Shown one piece after another: positions 6,626 to 12,322 of a stretch of DNA of 24,717 bases. A model generated the notes under the pieces. The model searched no databases and was not told the origin of the DNA. It saw only the letters and a program-made list of their open reading frames with translations. Each line of letters starts with the position of its first letter. The first letter of the stretch is position 1. The position numbers were made by a program, and so were the translations under genes. This DNA is from a virus, in IMG/VR virus record IMGVR_UViG_3300023192_001873, positions 1 through 24,717 of that record, one strand, 5' to 3'.

Positions 6626-8164
6626 TTAATCATATGGATCAAATGACCTTGCTTCCTTTATACCATAAGATGCTCCTTGTATGTTTGGTGGAGGTATGTA
6701 CACAGGTTCTTGTATGAGTAATCTTCCTAGACATTCTATCATATGGTCATCCTTATCCATTGGCTTCTCCTTGGGACTCTTTCTCTCTGCCGCTTTACCT
6801 CTCCAATCATCCCATTGGTAGTGTTCTATCTCCCATATGGTTCTCTTACAGGTATCGAAGATATAGAGTTCAGGTGCTACTACAATGTCTTTACCTCTAA
6901 CCTCGTAATCAAAAGCATCCTTAACGCGCCTGTCGGCTCTCTGGCGGTCTTTTGTGGCTTTCATATAGTCTAGTCCCAGTTCCCTTAGTTGTCCTGCTAA
7001 CATCTGACGTGAGGGGTCTATCTGGTGTTTATCTTCCACGAACGCCGCAGGGTCCGCCCAACGCCCCTCAATGCGGAATCTATCTGCCTTGTTATGTATC
7101 CTCCTAGCAAGTTCTGGTGTTTTGAACGTGCCATACAATTCATCGACAACGAAGAAGGTACCCATCCTATCAACTGCAAGCCATAGTACAGCATCAGGAT
7201 TACGTGGATGAGGATCTAATGCTTCAATCACGCAGTAATCTCTATGAGTGATATTAAAAGGACTTATCACGTGGACCTTAGGTTCGAAGTTCTTGAAGAC
7301 CATACCTGTAAGGTGTTGGAACTTCCCATAGATACGCGCCTGCTTATCCTCGTCATCGTACTCTTCTACCATCCGCATAATGTCTTTGTGATTCAGTATG
7401 CCTCTTATACCGTGATCCTTGCAGTTCGCTTCCACATCTGCCTGTATGTAATCTCGTTGGTCCGTATTCTCTCCCCTATAATTCAATATATGGTCATACA
7501 TCCACGCACTACCAGTAAGCGGCGTTGCTGTGATAAAGATTAGTCCTCCCATTCTCATACGAGCCACTGTTGCCTTGAAGATTGCAAGCGGTGGAGGTTC
7601 ATCAAACCAAGCGAATCCTAGAGTAGCACTCTCGAACTCTTTAGGGTCCTGCTCATATGTCATCAACTCAAACTTGAATCCTGTATCTGTTTCCCAGTTA
7701 TATTCATAGTTCTTCCCTGACTTAGCCGTTGTGTACCTGCCACGTGGGAACCATTTCTTGAGTTCTGGTATCATTACCTCTTGTATTGTAGTTGGATCCG
7801 ATACTACGCGGCCCATTTTCTCATACGGAAAGTTATTGAATATGGGGTAGTTAAACCAATCGTTTCCGCCCGGGCGATTACCAAAAAGGATATGCGCTAA
7901 CATTGCACTTCCTGCGGCAGTTTTACCAACTCCATTTGCGGCAGTAAGCAAAGAGATAAATGTACGGTCCTTTCCTACCATTTCAATGAACTCTGAAATC
8001 TTCCCATTAGGGACATAGAAAGATTGCGGATTCAGTAATTCTTTAACTGCCTTATTCCTTATCCGCGATCTCTCCTTCTTTTTCTGCAAGAGCCTTTTCT
8101 CTTCTTCTAATTGACTCCTCCGCATTTTCAATCTCTTCGTCTGTGAGGGTGTCTTTTGGGTCAT
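6626..8164 (-). CDS. terL: Terminase large subunit (packaging ATPase/nuclease)
   Basis: 512 residues. It cuts concatemeric DNA and drives it through the portal with ATP. The ATPase domain shows the Walker A motif AANGVGKT (75-82), the Walker B motif GFAWFDEPPP with D188/E189, and the coupling motif TATP (212-215). The RNase H-like nuclease domain begins with EALDPHPRNPDAV (D317 a probable metal ligand) and continues to a C-terminal DDHMIECLGRLL with further acidic residues. The first ~37 residues overlap the TerS gene in another frame by 113 nt. A second ATG at 8125 (reading MRRSQLEEEK), preceded by GAAGAG, would reduce the overlap to 74 nt and may be the true start. No start codon avoids the overlap without removing conserved sequence. 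Confidence 0.93.
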   Translation of the reverse strand: MTQKTPSQTKRLKMRRSQLEEEKRLLQKKKERSRIRNKAVKELLNPQSFYVPNGKISEFIEMVGKDRTFISLLTAANGVGKTAAGSAMLAHILFGNRPGGNDWFNYPIFNNFPYEKMGRVVSDPTTIQEVMIPELKKWFPRGRYTTAKSGKNYEYNWETDTGFKFELMTYEQDPKEFESATLGFAWFDEPPPLAIFKATVARMRMGGLIFITATPLTGSAWMYDHILNYRGENTDQRDYIQADVEANCKDHGIRGILNHKDIMRMVEEYDDEDKQARIYGKFQHLTGMVFKNFEPKVHVISPFNITHRDYCVIEALDPHPRNPDAVLWLAVDRMGTFFVVDELYGTFKTPELARRIHNKADRFRIEGRWADPAAFVEDKHQIDPSRQMLAGQLRELGLDYMKATKDRQRADRRVKDAFDYEVRGKDIVVAPELYIFDTCKRTIWEIEHYQWDDWRGKAAERKSPKEKPMDKDDHMIECLGRLLIQEPVYIPPPNIQGASYGIKEARSFDPYD

Positions 8165-8534
8165 AAGTTATTTTCTTTCTTATTTCTATTCTTCCTTTTA
8201 CTCTATTGAACTCTCTTATGGCTCCGACTTTGGCGGACATATCAGCCCATTGAAGAGCAACTGCTCCGAGTTCTTTATCAATCACTTCTTCGGAGTACCT
8301 TATATCAAGTAATTCACGACAGCGTTTCAGCAAGTTATCGTTTGTGAGCAGGCGGGCCGCGTTCGCTTTAGCACTTTCATATTTTACCGGATTCTGTTTG
8401 GTGTTAAATGCTTTTAGATATGCGAGCGTTCCGTTGCCAAAACAATCTCTATTGTTTGCGAAATATCTGCAAAACAACTCTTCTTTTGGAGTGAGTTTCT
8501 TCTTGTGGATAACTTGGCGTATATCTTTTTTCAT
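8052..8534 (-). CDS. terS: Terminase small subunit
   Basis: 160 residues. It recognises the packaging site and recruits TerL. The N-terminal block LTPKEELFCRYFANNRD (14-30) followed by TLAYLKAFN and AKANAARLLTNDNLLKRCRE is the helix-turn-helix DNA-binding region of the Terminase_2-type small subunits. The middle ELGAVALQWADMSAKVGAIR is the oligomerisation helix region. The C terminus is very charged (ENAEESIRRREKALAEKEGE), probably contacts TerL or portal, and is encoded over the TerL start in a different frame. It is the first gene of the leftward late module and faces the plus-strand operon across a 60-nt gap. Confidence 0.85.
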   Translation of the reverse strand: MKKDIRQVIHKKKLTPKEELFCRYFANNRDCFGNGTLAYLKAFNTKQNPVKYESAKANAARLLTNDNLLKRCRELLDIRYSEEVIDKELGAVALQWADMSAKVGAIREFNRVKGRIEIRKKITYDPKDTLTDEEIENAEESIRRREKALAEKEGEIADKE

Positions 8535-8594
8535 AATTGTGTTAAATTATTTGTAATATCATAAAGGTCGCTAGAATTAAACAAGTAAAATAAT
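8535..8594. promoter_or_regulatory. Divergent promoter region between terS and the plus-strand operon
   Basis: This 60-nt AT-rich gap is the only divergent junction in the window and must hold starts for both directions. Leftward: TTGTTT with a 20-nt spacer, then TATTAC preceded by TATGA, which resembles the extended -10 pattern seen elsewhere here. Rightward: TTGTAA, 15 nt, TAGAAT. The two overlap, so one regulator could control both. Both -35 boxes are weak. Confidence 0.35.
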
Positions 8595-9146
8595 ATGTGT
8601 CAGATTTCTAAAACTAAATTGGTCCGCAACTGCCCACACGATGTTCCGATAAAATATACAAAAGCATTTTCGAAACATTGTGCGGCGTGCGACATTGAAG
8701 TATCTGTAACTTCACTAGAAAACTGGGAATTGTATTTGGATAGCGGTGATGATAAATATCTAAATGATATTAAACCTGAAATGTTTGATGGCTATATTGG
8801 AAAAGAGTTTCGTATGATACTGGCGTGGGAGGGTGGCGAAAGATTAGTAACTGCTAGACTCGGAAGTCATAATTCTAAAGCGTGTGCCGAGGGAGAACAT
8901 ACGATACTCTGCTCCGATTGTAGCGCTTGCGAAGGCAAGGATATTACTGATTGCGGTGGCGAGTGCTTTGATTGTCAATGTCCCAGTGCCGAAAATGAAA
9001 ATGCGGAAAGATATTCTGGTTGTGATTTATGCTACAGCGGAAATTGTGCGCACTCTTGTCATAGTCAGCACAATGAAGAGCGCATCTACTGTCGCGCTAA
9101 TATCACTGAGAATCAGGATGAGTATGTCAAGAAATTAGGAGTTTAG
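8595..9146 (+). CDS. Cysteine-rich protein, unknown function, ENQDE motif
   Basis: 183 residues with 17 cysteines. An N-terminal cluster (NCPH at 12-15 and HCAAC at 28-32) could bind one zinc. A non-cysteine segment of about 60 residues follows, with EFRMILAWEGGERLVTARLG. A dense C-terminal cluster (CSDCSAC, CGGECFDCQC, CDLC, then further Cys/His, residues 106-166) could bind several metals or form a cystine-rich fold. There is no signal peptide, so intracellular zinc binding is more likely than disulfides. Residues 172-176 are ENQDE, also found in the next two proteins. I do not recognise the family. It is the first gene of the only plus-strand operon, and its stop is followed by a GC-rich hairpin at 9163-9186. 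Confidence 0.65.
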   Translation: MCQISKTKLVRNCPHDVPIKYTKAFSKHCAACDIEVSVTSLENWELYLDSGDDKYLNDIKPEMFDGYIGKEFRMILAWEGGERLVTARLGSHNSKACAEGEHTILCSDCSACEGKDITDCGGECFDCQCPSAENENAERYSGCDLCYSGNCAHSCHSQHNEERIYCRANITENQDEYVKKLGV

Positions 9147-9162
9147 ATAATCGCAAGGTTTT

Positions 9163-9186
9163 GAGGAGGGGTATTGCTCCTCCTCC
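9163..9186 (+). terminator. Hairpin between the first and second plus-strand genes
   Basis: GAGGAG (9163-9168) pairs with CTCCTC (9177-9182) around an 8-nt loop; alternative registers using the following TCC are possible. There is no T-run, so it is more likely an attenuator, RNA-stability element or Shine-Dalgarno-masking stem than a true terminator. The rest of the 75-nt gap is AT-rich, with no clear ribosome site for the next gene. Confidence 0.4.
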
Positions 9187-9221
9187 ACGAGTAGTAAATT
9201 ATAAACTAACAAGATAAAAAT

Positions 9222-9551
9222 ATGAAACGATACAAAGCAACTTTAGAGTTTTACTACAAGTCAGCCACAACGGACCAAGCACTAGGCATAGCAGATAACA
9301 TTGCTTACATAGTAGAGGGTACAGACGCGCAGAAGATATTTAATGAGAATCAGGATGAAACTGTGTATAGGGATGATTTTCTAAACGCAGTAGTTTGTAA
9401 AATAACTGAACGTGGCGGAAAGATATGCTGTGGCAGGGAATTGGATAGAAACGTCTATAAAAAGTCCGATACTTCTTGGCTCTACCGCATTACATTTATC
9501 TGGGCTACAAAATGGTTTAGAATCTCTCAATTAATATTCAAAAACAAGTAA
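9222..9551 (+). CDS. Hypothetical protein with ENQDE motif
   Basis: 109 residues, not recognised. The N-terminal half looks like an alpha/beta fold beginning with MKRYKATLEFYYKSATT and the helix TDQALGIADNIAYIVEGTD. ENQDE lies at residues 42-46. Two adjacent cysteines (KICCGREL) and an aromatic C terminus (SWLYRITFIWATKWFRISQL) follow. The last segment is hydrophobic enough to bind a membrane or partner but contains Arg and Lys, so a transmembrane helix is doubtful. It lies 75 nt after the cysteine-rich gene and 4 nt before the 119-aa gene, so the last two are probably translated together. Confidence 0.6.
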   Translation: MKRYKATLEFYYKSATTDQALGIADNIAYIVEGTDAQKIFNENQDETVYRDDFLNAVVCKITERGGKICCGRELDRNVYKKSDTSWLYRITFIWATKWFRISQLIFKNK

Positions 9552-9555
9552 TAAT

Positions 9556-9915
9556 ATGGCAAACTTACAATCCATACTTAAATCCTACAATAGAACTCTT
9601 TCACCTGAAAATCAGGATGAAGAAACAGCGCTCAAGATAAATCCAGAAGATACGGCTAATACACTTCTCGGTCCTATTATGGGACGCTCACATTGTCAGA
9701 ACTGCACCTGCGAGCATATTCTACCAATCAATCCAATGGTAGAGGAACATAGAAAGGTTATAACTGCAATGTGGAAATTATATGATGTGTGGGATGAAGA
9801 CTTGAATTTCAACTATCCTAAATACCTCCCCTCGTTTGATGACTTCATACACGATTTCAGGTGGCTCCTCGGATATGACGCAGATAAGGAGAGAGGAGGA
9901 GCAGAAGTAGAATAA
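9556..9915 (+). CDS. Hypothetical protein with ENQDE motif and CxxCxCxH cluster
   Basis: 119 residues, not recognised. ENQDE is at residues 18-22, near the N terminus, unlike its positions in the two upstream proteins. SHCQNCTCEH (45-54) gives Cys and His ligands that could hold one metal. The C-terminal half is helical and acidic with many aromatics (VITAMWKLYDVWDEDLNFNY, then FDDFIHDFRWLLGYD). It is the last gene of the plus-strand operon; its stop codon lies in the loop of a small hairpin (9905-9921). Confidence 0.6.
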   Translation: MANLQSILKSYNRTLSPENQDEETALKINPEDTANTLLGPIMGRSHCQNCTCEHILPINPMVEEHRKVITAMWKLYDVWDEDLNFNYPKYLPSFDDFIHDFRWLLGYDADKERGGAEVE

Positions 9916-10008
9916 CTACTTTTAGCAGGGGTCTCCCACACACTCGCGGAGGCTCCTCTAAAGGTTATTATCACTCTCTCAAACTAATTCCTATCTTAAA
10001 GGTAGTTT
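9896..10008. other. Convergent intergenic region with three inverted repeats
   Basis: This is the convergent junction between the plus-strand operon and the leftward KH gene. AAGTAG/CTACTT (9905-9910, 9916-9921) brackets the TAA stop of the 119-aa gene and is followed by TT. GAGGAGC (9896-9902) can pair with GCTCCTC (9952-9958). AAACTA..CCT / AGG..TAGTTT (9981-10008) forms an imperfect stem readable from both sides. None has a strong T-run, so at best they are weak bidirectional terminators. From 10009 to 10058 I see nothing. Confidence 0.4.
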
Positions 10009-10058
10009 ATATCGACTCTCATCCCTACCTCCCTTATATCTCATTGTGGAGCGTTGTT

Positions 10059-10334
10059 TTATTGCGAATCACTGCTATCTGGTATTTTTTGGTAAGGTTC
10101 TTCAATCTTTACGGAAACACGTGCGCCGTTCTGAAAGCCTACTAATTTCAATATCAACTTGATTGAACTGGCGTGGACTCCTCGCTGACCCAGTACCAAT
10201 CCCATATCCTTTTTTGCTACCCATAAGCGTAAAAGTACTCCCATATCATCCACGCTCCTAATCGTTTTAACCTCTTCTGGATGATATACGATCGCTTTGA
10301 TGATTGTCTCAAGAACTTCTTGGTCTTGCCCCAT
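10059..10334 (-). CDS. KhpA-like KH-domain RNA-binding protein
   Basis: 91 residues. Almost the whole protein is a single small KH domain of the KhpA/YlqC (UPF0109) type: helix VLETIIKAIVYHPEEV, strands with VLLRLWVAKKDMGLVLG, the GxxG loop GQRG (49-52), helix VHASSIKLILKLVGF, and a final strand GARVSVKIEEP. The usual bacterial sequence at this loop is GKQG. In bacteria KhpA is 75-80 residues, binds RNA as a homodimer or with KhpB, and affects small-RNA and cell-division control. A phage copy could redirect host RNA binding or protect phage RNA; that is inference. It is the last gene of the leftward early region, 21 nt after the 54-aa gene. No Shine-Dalgarno sequence is evident. Confidence 0.8.
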   Translation of the reverse strand: MGQDQEVLETIIKAIVYHPEEVKTIRSVDDMGVLLRLWVAKKDMGLVLGQRGVHASSIKLILKLVGFQNGARVSVKIEEPYQKIPDSSDSQ

Positions 10335-10355
10335 TAAATAACTATCTTAATAATT

Positions 10356-10520
10356 CTATTTCTTTACCTCTTCTTTCCCTACCCACACGTTCATCCGCAC
10401 ATCCAGCGCGTTCGCTTTAACAATCTTTACAACTTCATTGATAAATGTTTTCTTATATGACGCATCCACATCCTCTCCTGTATCTTTATAGATTGTCAGT
10501 TCACAATAAATTACATCCAT
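10356..10520 (-). CDS. Small hypothetical protein (54 aa)
   Basis: 54 residues, running from MDVIYCELTIYKDTGEDVDA to VWVGKEEVKK. The pattern strand-turn-helix-strand, with KTFINEVVKIVKANALDVRM as the helix, looks like a genuine small alpha/beta protein rather than chance. I do not recognise it. It ends 21 nt before the KH gene, and a perfect -10 box (TATAAT) lies just upstream of its ATG, so it and the KH gene may form one short transcript. The predicted leader is only about 10 nt. Confidence 0.6.
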   Translation of the reverse strand: MDVIYCELTIYKDTGEDVDASYKKTFINEVVKIVKANALDVRMNVWVGKEEVKK

Positions 10521-10533
10521 ATTCTATTGTACC

Positions 10534-10539
10534 ATTATA
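10534..10539 (-). promoter_or_regulatory. Candidate -10 box upstream of the 54-aa and KH genes
   Basis: Minus-strand TATAAT lies 14 nt before the ATG of the 54-aa gene. The best -35 at 17 nt is TTAATC, which is poor. Just upstream, AATCCT and AGGATT form a small hairpin (10544-10560) across the spacer, which could be an operator. Confidence 0.3.
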
Positions 10540-10616
10540 AAATAATCCTAGAGGAGGATTAAGAAAAGGTCAGTTCGACTTTTACTTGGATTTCTCCATC
10601 CTCCCCTCCAAATGTT

Positions 10617-10814
10617 TTAAATGTTATCGTAACTCTCTTCCTCTCTTTCTTTCTCTTCGTTTCTTTCGCGCTTCTTCTGTCGGCAAGGTTTACAACGCTT
10701 TGGATTATCTAGCCCTTGCTTATGAAAGAAGTCCTGTTCTCTTTCGCCAAACGCAAAATCACTATCGCAATCAAATTCTTTACACCTTATTTTTTGGGGT
10801 CCGCGTGATTGCAT
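10617..10814 (-). CDS. Zinc-ribbon protein, zf-trcl type
   Basis: 65 residues. The pattern KIRCKEFDCDSDFAFGEREQ followed by FFHKQGLDNPKRCKPCRQ is the short treble-clef zinc ribbon often seen in small bacterial and phage proteins ('Cx4-5C..dF.f...EQ.fy...g..nPkRC..C'). The four ligands would be C11, C16, C41 and C44. A very charged tail (KKRERNEEKEREEESYDNI) ends it. A separate open frame continues past the stop in the +1 frame, so the natural C terminus may differ. The start overlaps the end of RusA by 28 nt, so the two are probably translated together. It may bind DNA, RNA or protein; no partner can be named. Confidence 0.65.
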   Translation of the reverse strand: MQSRGPQKIRCKEFDCDSDFAFGEREQDFFHKQGLDNPKRCKPCRQKKRERNEEKEREEESYDNI

Positions 10815-11227
10815 TGGTATATTTTAATAGTACCATAAATACCGGCAATTTTATCTTGTTGCTCTACCGCGTGTACGAAAGAGCCATATACATTCTTATC
10901 ATCCACAAACAGCGAATCGCATACTCCCTTGAAAACATTATCGGGATCCGCGTGTCTCCCGTCTGCCCACGAAATATATAAACTCATAAACGCCTCCTCC
11001 CCTTTCGCTAGTTTTATCGGCTTACCTTGCTGTACTAGCAAGTCCGCCGCAAACTGTTTCTCTACCTTTTCTAGCGAGTTGATATAACAACCTCTAACGT
11101 ACTCTTTCCAGTTGGCGTACTTTACTGCTCTTGGGAGCCATAATCCTCGAACTGTTACTCTTGTGTATGCCAACGGATTGCCTTTTGGGTTTTCTTGATT
11201 GCCGGGGATTTCGAAAGATAATTCCAT
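10787..11227 (-). CDS. rusA: RusA-type Holliday junction resolvase
   Basis: 146 residues, slightly longer than E. coli RusA (about 120). RusA is a dimeric metal-dependent endonuclease that cuts four-way junctions made during recombination and replication, which helps produce packageable DNA. The signature is RHADPDNVFKGVCDSLFVDD (91-110): D94 and D96 with N97 form the metal-binding DxDN, K100 is the conserved lysine, and D104 and D109/D110 complete the acidic set. The N-terminal KGNPLAYTRVTVRGLWLP matches the usual substrate-binding start. The ATG lies inside the upstream zinc-finger reading frame, next to a run of six A. The neighbouring recombination ATPase makes a role in recombination-dependent replication likely. 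Confidence 0.9.
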   Translation of the reverse strand: MELSFEIPGNQENPKGNPLAYTRVTVRGLWLPRAVKYANWKEYVRGCYINSLEKVEKQFAADLLVQQGKPIKLAKGEEAFMSLYISWADGRHADPDNVFKGVCDSLFVDDKNVYGSFVHAVEQQDKIAGIYGTIKIYQCNHADPKK

Positions 11228-11450
11228 TTCTTTTTTCCGCCTCGATGCATTCGGCGCATAATCCCCGAGCTCCTACGAGAGTATGTTGCCTGCCACATCC
11301 AAGCGTCATTTTAGTTTTCATTTTTTTCGCTGCACATTCATAGTTCTCGTTTTTTTCGTGCATAAGTACTTCACAAGACGTACATCTAGGATGTACGCGT
11401 AAAAGAACATAGCAGTACTCGCATATCTTTTTCGAATTGATTAGTATCAT
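11094..11450 (-). CDS. Double zinc-finger-like protein overlapping rusA
   Basis: 118 residues from the ATG at 11450; an upstream ATG at 11534 would add 28 residues that overlap the 43-aa gene and two hairpins, so I prefer 11450. KKICEYC with PRCTSC forms one Cys4 site. A second cluster (YECAAKK, TLGCGRQH, GLCAEC) could form another. The zinc-binding part ends at about the rusA start. The last ~45 residues overlap rusA in another frame, are basic and low in order, and may be over-run. A +1 shift at the A-run (GGAAAAAAG, near 11236-11244) would join the zinc fingers directly to RusA. A separate small zinc protein, a natural fusion or a sequence indel are all possible. Confidence 0.55.
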   Translation of the reverse strand: MILINSKKICEYCYVLLRVHPRCTSCEVLMHEKNENYECAAKKMKTKMTLGCGRQHTLVGARGLCAECIEAEKRNGIIFRNPRQSRKPKRQSVGIHKSNSSRIMAPKSSKVRQLERVR

Positions 11451-11462
11451 TAGATTAAAGGT

Positions 11463-11515
11463 GGGACGATTAAACGCTCGTCCCGGGCGTATCTTTTCTC
11501 TAGTCATCGCTAGAG
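11463..11515 (-). promoter_or_regulatory. Tandem hairpins in front of the zinc-finger/rusA genes
   Basis: Minus strand: CTCTAG (11515-11510) pairs with CTAGAG (11503-11498), covering the stop of the 43-aa gene. Then GGGACGA (11484-11478) pairs with TCGTCCC (11469-11463), 12 nt before the ATG at 11450. There is no T-run. They could tune translation of the downstream genes, be a processing site, or form operator palindromes. Confidence 0.45.
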
Positions 11516-11631
11516 CAACACTGTGTTTCATCAACTATCTCGACTTTCGCGCGCAACTTTTTCTTGCCGAAAACAAGAACTACGCTCAAAGCCGATGCTA
11601 CCACAGCAATAACGGCTATCTTCGTCTTCAT
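11500..11631 (-). CDS. 43-aa single-pass membrane protein
   Basis: 43 residues. It begins MKTKIAVIAVV, followed by a hydrophobic stretch to about residue 21 (one transmembrane helix), then GKKKLRAK, an acidic tail and DETQCCSSDD at the end. The ATG has one of the strongest Shine-Dalgarno sequences in the window (AAGGAGG, 7 nt before), which makes chance unlikely despite its size. The tail cysteines could be lipid or metal sites, but there is no lipobox. It lies 44 nt after the 62-aa zinc protein. I do not recognise it; a membrane-anchoring or superinfection role would be a guess. Confidence 0.65.
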   Translation of the reverse strand: MKTKIAVIAVVASALSVVLVFGKKKLRAKVEIVDETQCCSSDD

Positions 11632-11675
11632 ATCGCCACCTCCTTTTAAGAATCTCGAATAAAGAAAGGAATAAC

Positions 11676-11864
11676 TTATTCAGGGGCCCACCCTACTCCC
11701 CAATTTTCATCCACGTGTTGTCCGCGCCATTTCTTTATAAGGTCCCTCAATACTGCCATACAAGAAATACACATACCTACTGTAGTTGACTCCTTTGGTG
11801 CTACCCTGTCGAGCTCAAAAAAATAAAGAACGTGTAGCCCACAAAACAAACAGCATTTACCCAT
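11676..11864 (-). CDS. 62-aa zinc-ribbon-like protein
   Basis: 62 residues. CCLFC (4-8) and CISC (32-35) form a four-cysteine zinc ribbon. A short helix VLRDLIKKWRGQHVDE and a Trp-rich end (NWGVGWAPE) follow. It has a strong Shine-Dalgarno sequence (GGAGG, 7-8 nt before the ATG). The structured RNA element at 11884-12034 ends only 20 nt upstream of its ATG, so this gene is the most likely target of any control by that element. No known family. Confidence 0.65.
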   Translation of the reverse strand: MGKCCLFCGLHVLYFFELDRVAPKESTTVGMCISCMAVLRDLIKKWRGQHVDENWGVGWAPE

Positions 11865-11883
11865 TATACTTCCTCCGTTGTTT

Positions 11884-12034
11884 AAGTGCTCTCGGCTAGG
11901 GGCGTGAAGAGTAATTTGGGAAATATGAGAAACCCGCTAGGGCTCTCCACACTCCTCTCAAAATAAGTATGGGCATCACCATAACCTTATCTCGAGATCA
12001 AATAGCCACATAAAATCCCTAGCCGAAAACACTT
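11884..12034 (-). ncRNA. Structured leader RNA with two competing pairings
   Basis: The 180-nt gap between the 92-aa and 62-aa genes is closed by a long stem on the minus strand: AAGTG (12034-12030) with CACTT (11888-11884), and TCGGCTAGGG (12026-12017) with CCCTAGCCGA (11901-11892), a 15-bp pairing with one 3x3 internal loop. Inside are TATGG/CCATA, the palindrome ATCTCGAGAT, and a stem with a one-base bulge capped by TAGC (11947-11927). CCCTAGC in that inner stem can pair with the same GCTAGGG that closes the long stem, so two folds exclude each other. An extended -10 promoter sits just upstream and the Shine-Dalgarno sequence of the 62-aa gene just downstream. This suits a cis-acting switch or a small RNA. 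It matches no riboswitch class I know. Confidence 0.6.
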
Positions 12035-12043
12035 ATCCTTATT

Positions 12044-12322
12044 TTATTGTAGCATATGCCCACATTCTTGGTTCCTTTCGTGCCACTCGTTATACTTACA
12101 CTTCCATTCGCCTCGCTTTACCCTCTCTACCTCTTCATATTCCGCTCCTGTTACAAGCCGGGAAATAGAAAAGGTCATAACAATACTTTCGCCAATCTCA
12201 ATATATTTCACATCGTTACGAATCGCCTCCTTTACCAACTCCGCTTCCTCTTTATTGAGAAAGAACTTAGAGCGGTCCGATAAAACAAGAACGTAGTTCT
12301 TTGTACTTAGTGCTTTATTCAT
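12044..12322 (-). CDS. Conserved hypothetical phage protein (92 aa)
   Basis: 92 residues. NYVLVLSDRSKFFLNKEEAE is a strand followed by a helix; then VKYIEIGESIVMTFSISRLV, and a C-terminal CKYNEWHERNQECGHM that could hold one metal through Cys and His. The first two thirds look like a small alpha/beta fold common in phages beside replication genes, but I know no function. Its ATG overlaps the replication gene stop as ATGA, so the two are translationally coupled. Its last codons hold the extended -10 promoter of the leader RNA. Confidence 0.6.
   Translation of the reverse strand: MNKALSTKNYVLVLSDRSKFFLNKEEAELVKEAIRNDVKYIEIGESIVMTFSISRLVTGAEYEEVERVKRGEWKCKYNEWHERNQECGHMLQ
12046..12057 (-). promoter_or_regulatory. 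Extended -10 promoter of the leader RNA
   Basis: Minus strand TATGC-TACAAT matches the extended -10 pattern (TRTGN-TATAAT) except one base. The -35 region is poor, as is allowed for extended -10 promoters. The predicted start is near 12039, five nucleotides before the structured element begins at 12034. Confidence 0.5.
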
